Below, piece after piece: positions 18,300 to 28,256 of a stretch of DNA of 64,000 bases; positions within the stretch are counted from its first letter, which is position 1, and every line of letters starts with the position of its first letter. The stretch lies in the NCBI GenBank assembly GCA_002706685.1, contig PALV01000006.1, positions 12,858 through 76,857 on the forward strand, read 5' to 3'. A model generated the notes under the pieces. The model searched no databases. It worked only from the letters and a program-made list of their open reading frames with translations, and was not told the DNA's origin. Origin of the DNA: Gammaproteobacteria bacterium. Its GTDB lineage: Bacteria > Pseudomonadota > Gammaproteobacteria > Pseudomonadales > Pseudohongiellaceae. The position numbers and the translations under genes were made by a program.

Positions 18300-19559
18300 A
18301 TGACCTCTGAACAACAAAGAACAATAACTATGGATACATCTCGAATACTGGAACGCTGGCGTGCAACCGGACCAGGACTGGTGATGGCGGCGGCCGCGGT
18401 TGGTGCTTCACATCTGGTCGCCTCAACCCAGTCTGGCGCGCTGTTTGGCTGGCAGCTATTGTGGCTGATTGTGGCCGTCAACATTCTCAAATACCCTTTC
18501 TTCCGCTTTGGTGTCCAATACACCCTGCTGAATGACGAAAGCCTGGTGGAAGGATACCTGCGCAAGGGTCGTGGCTGGCTGATCGCCTTCACCTTATTGA
18601 ACCTGCTGGCGGCCGTGGTCAATACCGCCGGTGTCCTGCTGTTGACGGCCAGCCTGCTGCAATATTTCATTCCGGGCAATCTGTCGCTGACGCTGCTCTG
18701 CCTGCTGTTGCTGGCTATCTGCCTGTTGATTCTGCTGGCGGGTCATTACAGGGTGCTGGATGGGCTCTCACGTGTGCTGATGCTGGTTCTCACAGTCTGT
18801 ACCTTCGTGGCACTGGCGATTGCCTGGCAGAATGGACCTATGGCGCCGCCAGATTATGTCAGCCCATCACCGTGGCAGCTGTCGGCACTGGCATTTATTG
18901 TTGCCACCATGGGCTGGATGCCGGTACCCATCGAGCTCTCGGCGATCAATTCGATGTGGCTGCGTTCCAAGCAACGGCTGGCTAAAGTCAGCCTGAGCGA
19001 CGGACTCTTTGACTTTAACCTGGGATATGCGGTTGCCATAGTGCTGGCTGTGGTTTTCCTGGCGCTGGGAGCACTGCTGCAACACGGTACCGAGCAGGAA
19101 ATTCAGATGGCCGGAGCGGCGTTTGCGCAGCAGCTGGTTGCCATGTACTCGGCAACCATCGGGGACTGGGCACGACTGTTTATCGCCTTCATCGCGTTCA
19201 TGTGCATGTTTGGGACCACGCTGGCGGTGCTGGATGGATATGCCCGCACACTGAACGAGTCATTCCACCTGCTCAGCAGCAAAGACAAAGATCGACCTCG
19301 CTGGCCGTTGAGCGCCTGGATTGTTGGACAGTCCGCCGCAGGCATGGCGATCATTCTGTTTTTTCAGACAGCCCTGAGCCCCATGCTCACCTTTGCAATG
19401 ACACTGGCCTTTCTGACCACGCCATTCTTTGCCTGGTTGAACTTCAGTCTGGTGAGAGGGAATCAAATTTCCCGCGGTATGAATGTACTGGCCTGGGTGG
19501 GTATGGTGTATCTGACGGGCTTTGCGCTGGTTTATCTGGTCTGGTACCTGTTCTTCTGA
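18300..19559 (+). CDS. Nramp-family transporter with replaced metal-binding motifs
   Basis: Membrane protein of about 419 residues with about 11 helices. GPGLVMAAAAVGASHLVAST and FGWQLLW align with Nramp helix 1, but the metal-binding DPGN is GASH. In helix 6 the MPH motif reads MPV, in MGWMPVPIELSAINSMW. The start is uncertain: ATG at 18300 or 18330; neither has a strong ribosome site. Canonical Nramp proteins import Mn/Fe through DPGN and MPH. Loss of both suggests a different substrate, perhaps Mg as in some Nramp-related proteins, or no metal. It is divergent from murJ and convergent with a Dps gene, whose iron role may be coincidental. Confidence 0.82.
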   Translation: MTSEQQRTITMDTSRILERWRATGPGLVMAAAAVGASHLVASTQSGALFGWQLLWLIVAVNILKYPFFRFGVQYTLLNDESLVEGYLRKGRGWLIAFTLLNLLAAVVNTAGVLLLTASLLQYFIPGNLSLTLLCLLLLAICLLILLAGHYRVLDGLSRVLMLVLTVCTFVALAIAWQNGPMAPPDYVSPSPWQLSALAFIVATMGWMPVPIELSAINSMWLRSKQRLAKVSLSDGLFDFNLGYAVAIVLAVVFLALGALLQHGTEQEIQMAGAAFAQQLVAMYSATIGDWARLFIAFIAFMCMFGTTLAVLDGYARTLNESFHLLSSKDKDRPRWPLSAWIVGQSAAGMAIILFFQTALSPMLTFAMTLAFLTTPFFAWLNFSLVRGNQISRGMNVLAWVGMVYLTGFALVYLVWYLFF

Positions 19560-19592
19560 ACAGGCACCAGACGCCGCAGCACAAATGTCTGC

Positions 19593-20063
19593 TTACTTGT
19601 TGAGAGCGCGCAGCATCCACGCAGTTTTTTCATGAATGCGCATGCGGTCGGACGCGAGAGCCGCGGATGACTCGTCATCGCCCTGCTGCGCCAGCTTGAC
19701 GACTTCCCGACAGGTTTTAACGACCTGCTCATGTCCTTTGGTCAGCAGATCTACCATCTCCTTGGCTGACGGGACACCGTCGACTTCCTTGATAGAACTC
19801 AGACGGGCAAACTCTTTGTAAGTACCTGGCGCGGGTACATCGAGCGTGCGAATACGCTCAGCAATATCATCTACCGCCTGCGCCAGCTCCACATAATGTT
19901 CTTCGAACATCAGGTGCAGCTCACGAAACGACGGTCCTTCCACGTTCCAGTGGAAGTTGTGTGTCTGCAGATAAAGGGTATATGAGTCGGCCAGCAGGCG
20001 TTTGAGGCCGTCTGCAATACTCTCTCTGTCAGCCTGTTTGATTCCGATATCAATCTTACTCAT
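19593..20063 (-). CDS. dps: Dps-family DNA-protection / ferritin-like protein
   Basis: 156 residues, typical of the dodecameric Dps mini-ferritins that oxidise Fe(II) with peroxide and protect DNA. The intersubunit ferroxidase site is visible as [13 protein letters not shown] and, about 25 residues on, [16 protein letters not shown] (His, Asp and Glu ligands). The N-terminus is short and has few lysines ([10 protein letters not shown]), so strong DNA binding through a Lys-rich tail is not evident. Expression is likely in stationary phase or peroxide stress, from family knowledge only. rpsT starts divergently 173 bases away. Confidence 0.92.
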   Translation of the reverse strand: MSKIDIGIKQADRESIADGLKRLLADSYTLYLQTHNFHWNVEGPSFRELHLMFEEHYVELAQAVDDIAERIRTLDVPAPGTYKEFARLSSIKEVDGVPSAKEMVDLLTKGHEQVVKTCREVVKLAQQGDDESSAALASDRMRIHEKTAWMLRALNK

Positions 20064-20157
20064 GAATCATACTCCTTGGGTCATGGGTTCTGTGAAATCA
20101 CACAGCTTGTCTGTTAGCTTAACATATGAAACCTGCCTGATAAGCGTGAATTCGGCC

Positions 20158-20186
20158 TTGACAATCGGAAGCTGAATCGGCATAGT
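20158..20186 (+). promoter_or_regulatory. Sigma-70 promoter for rpsT
   Basis: TTGACA (20158-20163), 17 bases, then CATAGT (20181-20186). A start near 20193 gives a leader of about 44 bases before the TTG start codon. Confidence 0.7.
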
Positions 20187-20236
20187 ACCGCGTCTTGAAT
20201 TTTGCCACACGTTGACAGTATCGTAAGGAGCATCAG

Positions 20237-20503
20237 TTGGCCAACACTGCACAAGCCCGTAAACGCGCGCGGCAAAATGAAACCGCACGCCGTCACAACG
20301 CCAGTTTCCGTTCCATGGTTCGCACCTACATCAAAAAAGTAGTTGCTGCCATCCAGGAAGGCAACTATGACAACGCCACAGCCGCCTACAACAAGGCTGT
20401 GCCTGTCATCGACCGCATGGCTGATAAAGGTATCATCCACAAGAATAAGGCTGCTCGTCACAAGAGCCGTCTGAATTCTGCCATCCTGGCTCTGAAAGCT
20501 TAA
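20237..20503 (+). CDS. rpsT: 30S ribosomal protein S20
   Basis: 88 residues, basic and helical, beginning [15 protein letters not shown] as in other S20 proteins; binds 16S rRNA early in 30S assembly. The start codon is TTG, preceded by AAGGAG; E. coli rpsT also uses TTG, and this weak start is part of S20's translational autoregulation there. A promoter with TTGACA lies upstream and a long-stem terminator lies downstream, so it is a single-gene transcript. Confidence 0.98.
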   Translation: MANTAQARKRARQNETARRHNASFRSMVRTYIKKVVAAIQEGNYDNATAAYNKAVPVIDRMADKGIIHKNKAARHKSRLNSAILALKA

Positions 20504-20524
20504 AAACCAGCTTTACAGAACAGC

Positions 20525-20593
20525 ATCGGGGACGCCTCCGGCACTCAAACTAGAGTATCCGGCAGCGTCCCCGATTTCGTTTTATTTTCGGAC
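20525..20593 (+). terminator. Terminator after rpsT
   Basis: ATCGGGGACGC at 20525-20535 pairs with GCGTCCCCGAT at 20565-20575: an 11-base perfect stem around a 29-base loop that itself contains GCCTCCGG/CCGGCA. TTCGTTTTATTTT follows. It separates rpsT from the convergent proB. Confidence 0.75.
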
Positions 20594-20601
20594 GGTGTCT
20601 G

Positions 20602-21732
20602 TCAGATATCTGTGATGACCATGTTATCCCGATGGATCATTTCGGGATCTCCTGCGTATCCCAGCAACTTCTCGATCATCCGGCTTGGCTGACGCGCCAG
20701 CTGTTCGGCTTCGCGACTGTTGTAGTTAACCAGCCCGCGCGCGATCTCCTGACCAGTCTCATTGACACAGGCGACCACCTCACCGCGGTCAAAGTGCCCC
20801 AGCACTGCAACTACACCAACTGGCAGCAGACTGCGACCTGACTCCCGTAATACTTTCTCGGCACCCGCATCAATGGTCAGCTGACCTTTTACTTTCAACT
20901 GTCCTGCAAGCCATTGCTTGCGCGCGGCCATGGGCTGCTTTTTAGGCAATAGTAGCGTACCAATCGACTCACCGGCCGCCAGGCGCAATAAAACGTCATC
21001 TTCCCGCCCAGAGGCGATAATGGTGCGCGCTCCGGATCGCGCGGCCAGTCGGGCCGCAGTGATTTTTGTGGCCATGCCACCACGACCAAGACTGCCACTA
21101 CCTCCAGCCATGGCCAACAGGCGACGGTCATCAGCCATGGCCTCGGTGACCAGAGGGGCATCTGGCTGAGTGCGCGGATCGGCCTCATACAGGCCTTTCT
21201 GATCGGTCAGTATCACCAGCGTATCTGCACCCAGCAGGTTGGAAACCAGAGCACCAAGCGAGTCATTGTCACCGAAACACAGTTCAGCGGTCGCAACCGT
21301 GTCATTTTCATTGATGACAGGCACCACACCCATTTCGACCAGGCCGGTCAATGTGCTGCGGGCATTCAAGTAACGGCGGCGATGAGCGAGATCATCATGA
21401 GTAAGCAGCACCTGGGCCGTATGGACGCCATACTGCTGAAAGCTGGTTTCATAGGTCTGGATCAGACCCATCTGGCCGACAGCGGCGGCTGCCTGCTGCA
21501 GATGAACTTCCTTGGGACGTGATTTCAGCCCCAGCCTGGCAACACCTTCTGCTACTGCGCCGGAAGATACCAGTACAACCTCTATTCCCTGCTTCTGCAG
21601 CCCCACCAACTGGGCAACCCACTCACCTATGGCCTTGCGGTCGAGGCCAGTGCCATTATTGGTAATCAGGGAGCTGCCAATTTTGACAACCCAGCGGCGC
21701 GAAACCATCGATTCAGATTGCTGCATACTCAT
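20602..21732 (-). CDS. proB: Glutamate 5-kinase
   Basis: Phosphorylates glutamate at the gamma carboxyl group, the first and feedback-inhibited step of proline synthesis. 376 residues: an amino-acid-kinase domain (about 12-265, with VVKIGSSLI and NENDTVAT) and a C-terminal PUA domain (about 280-370). It starts 5 bases after the obgE stop, so it is probably translated with obgE. This follows the common gammaproteobacterial order rplU-rpmA-obgE-proB. proA is not in the window. Confidence 0.97.
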   Translation of the reverse strand: MSMQQSESMVSRRWVVKIGSSLITNNGTGLDRKAIGEWVAQLVGLQKQGIEVVLVSSGAVAEGVARLGLKSRPKEVHLQQAAAAVGQMGLIQTYETSFQQYGVHTAQVLLTHDDLAHRRRYLNARSTLTGLVEMGVVPVINENDTVATAELCFGDNDSLGALVSNLLGADTLVILTDQKGLYEADPRTQPDAPLVTEAMADDRRLLAMAGGSGSLGRGGMATKITAARLAARSGARTIIASGREDDVLLRLAAGESIGTLLLPKKQPMAARKQWLAGQLKVKGQLTIDAGAEKVLRESGRSLLPVGVVAVLGHFDRGEVVACVNETGQEIARGLVNYNSREAEQLARQPSRMIEKLLGYAGDPEMIHRDNMVITDI

Positions 21733-21737
21733 TCACG

Positions 21738-22997
<1,260 letters not shown>

Positions 22998-23065
22998 TCA
23001 TGCCACTGGTCTTGCTAAACCTCTGTTACACCGCCCGACTGGCAGCGCAGCATGAGGACTGCCTA

Positions 23066-23323
23066 TCAGGCAGTGACGATGCTGACAAACTTGCGGCTGC
23101 GCGAGCCTTTGACTTCGAACTGCACTTTGCCTTCCGCTGTTGCGAACAGAGTGTGGTCCTTGCCAATGCCTACGTTTTTGCCAGCGTGGAAACGTGTACC
23201 GCGCTGACGCACGATGATGTTTCCAGCCAGAACGTGTTCACCGCCGAACTTTTTGACGCCCAGGCGTTTGGAAATGGAATCGCGACCGTTACTGGTACTG
23301 CCGCCTGCTTTTTTATGTGCCAT
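23066..23323 (-). CDS. rpmA: 50S ribosomal protein L27
   Basis: 85 residues beginning [16 protein letters not shown], the conserved flexible N-terminus that reaches the peptidyl transferase centre. The Gly-rich [17 protein letters not shown] and the C-terminal VQFEVKG region follow. It lies 18 bases after rplU in the usual rplU-rpmA operon. Confidence 0.98.
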   Translation of the reverse strand: MAHKKAGGSTSNGRDSISKRLGVKKFGGEHVLAGNIIVRQRGTRFHAGKNVGIGKDHTLFATAEGKVQFEVKGSRSRKFVSIVTA

Positions 23324-23341
23324 TTTCTACTCCCGGCCCAA

Positions 23342-23653
23342 TCAGGCCTTGATACCTGTAATACGAACTTCCGTAAACCACTGACGGTGGCCCTGACGCT
23401 TACGGTAGTGCTTACGACGATTGAACTTGATAATGGTAACTTTCTTGGCGCGGCCCTGAGCGACGACTTCAGCAGTAACCTTGCTGCCTTCAACGTAGGG
23501 AGCGCCGATCTTTACAGATTCGCCTTCACCCACCATCAGCACTTTATCAAAGTCGATTGATTCGCCGGTTGCCACTTCAATTTTTTCCAGCTTCAGCGTT
23601 TCGCCCTCAACGACTCGATGCTGCTTGCCACCACTCTCAATAACCGCGTACAT
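23342..23653 (-). CDS. rplU: 50S ribosomal protein L21
   Basis: 103 residues, with [14 protein letters not shown] at the start and [15 protein letters not shown] near the C-terminus, binding 23S rRNA. It is the first gene of rplU-rpmA. A good promoter (TTGCTT, 17 bases, TAAAAT at 23722-23750) lies about 70 bases upstream. ispB is divergent. Confidence 0.98.
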   Translation of the reverse strand: MYAVIESGGKQHRVVEGETLKLEKIEVATGESIDFDKVLMVGEGESVKIGAPYVEGSKVTAEVVAQGRAKKVTIIKFNRRKHYRKRQGHRQWFTEVRITGIKA

Positions 23654-23721
23654 AATTAACTCCAGAATTTGGTCACGCCGGGCCCGGCAGAAACTTCAGG
23701 CCTGATGCTTTAAGGGCGGGC

Positions 23722-23750
23722 ATTTTACGAGAATAGGAGATTGCAAGCAA
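23722..23750 (-). promoter_or_regulatory. Sigma-70 promoter for rplU-rpmA
   Basis: Minus strand TTGCTT (23750-23745), 17 bases, TAAAAT (23727-23722). The predicted start near 23715 leaves a leader of about 60 bases before rplU. Confidence 0.7.
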
Positions 23751-23903
23751 GTGTTTGTGCCGCATTAATTGCAGCTTTATGGGATTGAGGCGCGTCAACC
23801 CGCTTTTGTCCACTGCAGTTGCTTGACACCGCATGGCAGCCCCCCTAGCATTGCGGCGCATCCCGGCACTTCAACAGCAAGGCAATTCAAAAGCAACATA
23901 CCC

Positions 23904-24869
23904 ATGCACAATCAGATTCGCGCAACTGTGGCAGACGATTTTGACGCCGTCAATGCGTTCATTATCGAACAACTGCACTCCCGGGTAGACCTGGTAGAGA
24001 ACATTGGCCACTACATTATAGGCGCCGGCGGCAAACGCATGCGCCCGCTGCTGGTATTACTGGCCGCGCGGGCCTGCGGAGCCCGGGATGACCGCCCGGT
24101 AAAGCTGGCCGCCGTCATAGAGTTCATTCACACCGCCACCCTGCTGCACGATGATGTGGTGGACATGTCCGCCATGCGCCGTGGCCGCCCGACAGCCAAT
24201 GAACAATGGAACAACCCGTCCAGCGTGCTGGTCGGTGACTTCATTTATTCGCGTGCTTTCCAGGTCCTGGTTGCACTGGGCCACCACCAGATCATGCAGG
24301 TGATTGCCGATACGACCAACACCATTGCGGAAGGCGAGGTCATGCAGCTTCTGAACAAGCACCGCATTGAAACCTCCGAAGAAGACTACATGCGGGTGAT
24401 CCGCGATAAAACCGCTGTGCTGTTCGAAGCGGCGGCGCACTGCGGCGCACTGATCGCCGGTGCGCCGGAAGCAAGCTGTCAGGCACTGAAGAGTGCCGGC
24501 CTGCACCTCGGCCTGGCCTTCCAGCTTGTCGACGATGCACTGGACTATGATGGTAACGCAGAGGATCTGGGAAAGAATGTCGGCGACGACCTGGCGGAAG
24601 GCAAGCCAACCCTGCCACTGATCCACGCCATGCAGCACTGCTCCGAGGATCAGAAGGCTTTGTTGAGCCAGGCGGTGCAGAGCGGTGGCAGTGAGCATCT
24701 GACAGAGGTCATCGGCATCATCCAGCAAAGCGGTGCTCTGGAATACACCCGCAGGCTCGCCAATGAGCAGGCCGATCTGGCACGTGCACAACTGTCCGTG
24801 CTGCCAGCGTCCGACTATCGTGACGCCATGCTCACCATGTGTGATCTGGCCGTAGCTCGCGTCAACTGA
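23904..24869 (+). CDS. ispB: Octaprenyl diphosphate synthase-type polyprenyl synthase
   Basis: Builds the long isoprenoid side chain of ubiquinone. 321 residues. Both Asp-rich motifs are present: LLHDDVVDMS (about 84-93) and QLVDDALDY (about 206-214), with GGKRMRPLL before the first. The start at 23904 removes 45 unrelated residues present in a longer frame; the ribosome site is weak. The position divergent from rplU is the common gammaproteobacterial arrangement. Chain length (octa- or nona-) cannot be told by eye. ubiC for the quinone ring lies at 50.5 kb. Confidence 0.95.
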   Translation: MHNQIRATVADDFDAVNAFIIEQLHSRVDLVENIGHYIIGAGGKRMRPLLVLLAARACGARDDRPVKLAAVIEFIHTATLLHDDVVDMSAMRRGRPTANEQWNNPSSVLVGDFIYSRAFQVLVALGHHQIMQVIADTTNTIAEGEVMQLLNKHRIETSEEDYMRVIRDKTAVLFEAAAHCGALIAGAPEASCQALKSAGLHLGLAFQLVDDALDYDGNAEDLGKNVGDDLAEGKPTLPLIHAMQHCSEDQKALLSQAVQSGGSEHLTEVIGIIQQSGALEYTRRLANEQADLARAQLSVLPASDYRDAMLTMCDLAVARVN

Positions 24870-24993
24870 GCCAGATTCGAACACTATCTGACTGAACAGT
24901 AGTTTTTCACGGCCAGGTATGTTAAATCATTTCTGATCGCCCGCGTCCCGACACCTGGACTACAGGACCCGGAAAAAAGGAGATGATAAGAAC

Positions 24994-26862
24994 ATGACCC
25001 GGCCCATGCTGGACACCCTGGCAGATATAATCGAATTCGAAAAACAACCCCTGGCCAAGCGCTTCCCGCTGACCAATGCCCTCGCGCTGATTGAAGAGAG
25101 TGCTGAAAAGTATGGCAGTGATCCGGTCATCGATTTCATTCTTACCGGACGCCGCGACGATCCTGCAGTCACTCTCAGCTACAATGACCTTCTAAGCCAG
25201 ACCCGAAAAACGGCCAATCTGCTGGGCCATCTGGGCTTACAGGGAGATCAGGCAGTATCCATCATTCTGCCGACCCTGCCGCAGTCTCACCCACTGATAT
25301 TGGGAAGCCAGGTCGCGGGTATCGCCAACCCGATCAATCCACTGCTGGAGCCCGCGCATATAGCCGAGATCATTCAGTCGGCAGGTGCCACCATGGTAGC
25401 CTGTCTGGCCCCGTCACCACACAGCGATCTGTGGCAAAAGCTGAGCAGCATACTGCCATCTCTGCCTCAGGTGCACACGGTTCTGGTGATTCACCACCCG
25501 GGGCTGACCGACCCGCATGCCAGCACGACCCTGCCCGGCAACGTAAAGACCATCGACTATAACAGCGCGGTTGCGGCGCAGCAGGGTGACTCCCTGACCC
25601 ACGCCCGCAAGCTCGACAAAAACACCATCGCCGCCTGCTTCCACACCGGTGGCACGACTGGCAAGCCCAAAATAGCTCAGCTAACGCATGGCAACATGGC
25701 CTATCTGGGCCAGCTGGCCCGTGTCCTCAACGCCCATCTGGGAAGACAGACGGTGCTGTGCGGTCTGCCGTTGTTTCATATTTTTGGCGTCATTATTCTG
25801 GGTATCGGAGCGTTCTCGGCGGGTAATCGGATCGTGCTGATGACACCCTCAGGCTTTCGCAACCCCGAGGTAATCAAGAACCTCTGGCATCATGTCGCCC
25901 GATTCAAGGCCAACAGTTTCTCCGCAGTACCAACTGTGCTCGCGGCGCTGTCGCAGATTCCCGTAGGCGACGAAGATATCAGCAGGCTGCGCCGCATCAA
26001 TTCCGGAGCCGCCCCGCTGTCACCCGCCTTCGAACAGCGCTTTGAAGAGAATTTCAATGTCATTGTCACCAATGGCTACGGCATGACCGAAACAACATCC
26101 CTGATCAGCCGTGCCCCGGATCAGCAACCGCCCGGCAGTGTCGGGCTGCGCCTGCCCTATTCGCAAATTCGTATAGCACATCTGGACGGCGCCCAGGTCA
26201 CGAAGGATTGTCCACTGGGAGAAAGCGGTGTAGTGCTGGTCAAAGGCCCACAGGTGTTTGCTGGATACAAAAGCGAGGCAGATAACGCCGAAGCCTGGAT
26301 TGATGGGGAGTGGTTCAACACCGGAGATCTGGGTTATCTGGATGAAGACGGCTTCCTTTACCTGACTGGACGCGCGAAAGACCTGATTATCCGCAGCGGG
26401 CACAACATCGACCCCGAGACCATCGAAGAACCCCTGAATGGCCATCCCGATGTTGTCAGCGCTACAGCAATCGGTATGCCTGACCCCTATGCCGGTGAGT
26501 TGCCCATGGCATTTGTGGTACTGAAACCTGGCAGCAAGACAACAGCTGAAGAGCTGCTGACCTACAGCGAAGCTCATATTCAGGAGCGCGCCGCTATCCC
26601 TAAACGCCTGGAAATCATTGAGACCATGCCCATCACCGCCGTCGGCAAGATTTTTCGGCCAGCTTTACGGGAGAAGATTACTTCAATCGTACTGACCGAA
26701 CATCTGCAGCGAGAGGGCATCAATGCCAGTGTTAGCGCGCGAATGGATGGCAAAAAAGGCATGCTGGCCAGCGTAACGCTCGAAGACAGCACCCAGCAGC
26801 CAGCCGCACAGGCACTGCTCGAGACTTACAATGGCGTTCGGAGTGACTTCGCCAACACCTGA
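24994..26862 (+). CDS. Acyl-CoA synthetase (AMP-binding family)
   Basis: Activates a carboxylic acid to its CoA thioester through an acyl-AMP. 622 residues. The ATP motif HTGGTTGKPK (about 218-227), YGMTETT (about 360), the GDLGYLDEDGFLYLTGRAKDLI hinge and a C-terminal Lys in ITAVGKIFRP, the adenylation lysine, are all present. The last 60 residues after the Lys are longer than in the shortest homologues. Substrate (fatty or other acid) is undetermined. It runs head-on into the TPR lipoprotein gene with no bases between the stop codons and no visible terminator. Confidence 0.9.
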   Translation: MTRPMLDTLADIIEFEKQPLAKRFPLTNALALIEESAEKYGSDPVIDFILTGRRDDPAVTLSYNDLLSQTRKTANLLGHLGLQGDQAVSIILPTLPQSHPLILGSQVAGIANPINPLLEPAHIAEIIQSAGATMVACLAPSPHSDLWQKLSSILPSLPQVHTVLVIHHPGLTDPHASTTLPGNVKTIDYNSAVAAQQGDSLTHARKLDKNTIAACFHTGGTTGKPKIAQLTHGNMAYLGQLARVLNAHLGRQTVLCGLPLFHIFGVIILGIGAFSAGNRIVLMTPSGFRNPEVIKNLWHHVARFKANSFSAVPTVLAALSQIPVGDEDISRLRRINSGAAPLSPAFEQRFEENFNVIVTNGYGMTETTSLISRAPDQQPPGSVGLRLPYSQIRIAHLDGAQVTKDCPLGESGVVLVKGPQVFAGYKSEADNAEAWIDGEWFNTGDLGYLDEDGFLYLTGRAKDLIIRSGHNIDPETIEEPLNGHPDVVSATAIGMPDPYAGELPMAFVVLKPGSKTTAEELLTYSEAHIQERAAIPKRLEIIETMPITAVGKIFRPALREKITSIVLTEHLQREGINASVSARMDGKKGMLASVTLEDSTQQPAAQALLETYNGVRSDFANT

Positions 26863-28092
26863 TCAGTTGGCGACTTCGATGCGGATGCCGGCACTGCTCG
26901 AGCGCAAAATGGTGCGACCATCGAGGCGGCGCACCCTGCTTTGAGTTGACCGGTAGGTCTGATCCCCCAGCTCCAGGATGGCGGTTGCCAGCTGTATCGC
27001 CTCTTCGGCCGTCTCCTCGTCACCCAGTTGCCGGTAGGTGCTGCCGAGTGCGAAATAGAAGTCTGGCTCCAGATCATTGCGCCGAATGGCGCGCTGGAAA
27101 TGGGTCAGTGCCTGCTCAAAGTTCTCTTGCTCGAACGCAATATTCCCCTGCACGTAGTGAAAGTAGGGATTGCGCTGATTGTAGGCCTGTACTGCGCGCC
27201 GATACCGCTCGGCTTCATCCTCATTGCCCTGCATGGAATAGAATCGCGCCAGGTTGTTGATGACACTGGCGCTGCTGCGGTTTAGTGATGCTGCACGCTG
27301 ATAGCTGTATTCAGCGAGATCAAAGGCTTCCTGACGGTTCAGAATACTGCCCAGGGTGTTCCAGGCGATATCCAGTTCCGGGTCAGTGACGATTGCGTAA
27401 CGGCCATATTGCAGGGCCTGCTGCAGGTCGTTCTCCAGCAGACTCTCCACTGCCATATTGTTGAAGTACAGCGCCAGCGCCTCTTCATCGCTGACCTGCT
27501 GGGCGGTGTCGCGCTGCAGACGAATCTGCGGTGTAAAATCGACAATGTAGTGGTCATAGACACCCAGCCGACCCAGTGCATTGACGTGCTCGCTGAGAAT
27601 CAGAATCTCACCCCGTCGGTCCCAGACCGGTCTCACCTGAACTGTCTGATAGTTCACCTGCAGACCAAAGTGCCGCGCCATGGTGATGTAAAGTCCAACC
27701 AGTGACAGGCAATTTGCGCGTCGCTCCTGGAAGGCCTGCGCAGCTGTCAGATTGGCTGCATCATCATACTGGATATTCAGATACTCTGGATCGAACAGCA
27801 ACTCCTGCAGACGACTGACCAGGTCCCAGCCCCTAAGCCTCTCGTCTACATGCTCATCGAGATAGGCCTGCAGCGCCGGGTCCATATCCAGCAGCCCCAC
27901 TTCGGGCACATCCACGGAATGTTCACCCAGAATGCGCCGCTCCAGTTGTGGATCGGGTTCGAAATCAGGATTGAGATTGAATACCTGGCAGGCAGCCAAT
28001 GAGACAGCCAAACCTGCCATGGCAACAGATTTCAGGACGCGCCCGGTCAGCGCGGATGGACCTGGTAGTGACAACGATGCTAGCAACTTCAT
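26863..28092 (-). CDS. Lipoprotein with transglutaminase-like and TPR domains
   Basis: 409 residues from the start at 28092, which has a purine-rich GGGGGGAGA immediately upstream. A signal peptide ends in the lipobox LAAC (Cys about residue 35), so it is membrane-anchored, probably periplasmic. The region about 95-200 resembles transglutaminase/cysteine-protease folds: RRANCLSL gives a Cys and SEHVNA a His, with YDHYIVDF after. Several TPR repeats follow (about 220-370), including AWNTLGSILNRQEAFDLAEY. It follows ETF-QO by 164 bases in the same direction. A peptide-bond or crosslink role in the envelope is possible but not shown. Confidence 0.75.
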   Translation of the reverse strand: MKLLASLSLPGPSALTGRVLKSVAMAGLAVSLAACQVFNLNPDFEPDPQLERRILGEHSVDVPEVGLLDMDPALQAYLDEHVDERLRGWDLVSRLQELLFDPEYLNIQYDDAANLTAAQAFQERRANCLSLVGLYITMARHFGLQVNYQTVQVRPVWDRRGEILILSEHVNALGRLGVYDHYIVDFTPQIRLQRDTAQQVSDEEALALYFNNMAVESLLENDLQQALQYGRYAIVTDPELDIAWNTLGSILNRQEAFDLAEYSYQRAASLNRSSASVINNLARFYSMQGNEDEAERYRRAVQAYNQRNPYFHYVQGNIAFEQENFEQALTHFQRAIRRNDLEPDFYFALGSTYRQLGDEETAEEAIQLATAILELGDQTYRSTQSRVRRLDGRTILRSSSAGIRIEVAN

Positions 28093-28256
28093 TCTCCCCC
28101 CGCCTCTCTCCCCAGAGAGCGGGTCGATGAAAACCGCTCCGGCCATGACGTCCCGCCATGGCCATCCACATAGTCAAGCGATTCTCGACGCTCTGATATC
28201 AGACCGTCAATCCTGAAGTTTCATTCCAGCAAGCCTGGCCCAATTGATGCGATGAC

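Noticed and set aside
24057..24884. 275-codon frame opposite ispB
   Set aside because: Antisense to a clear polyprenyl synthase; no recognisable motif.
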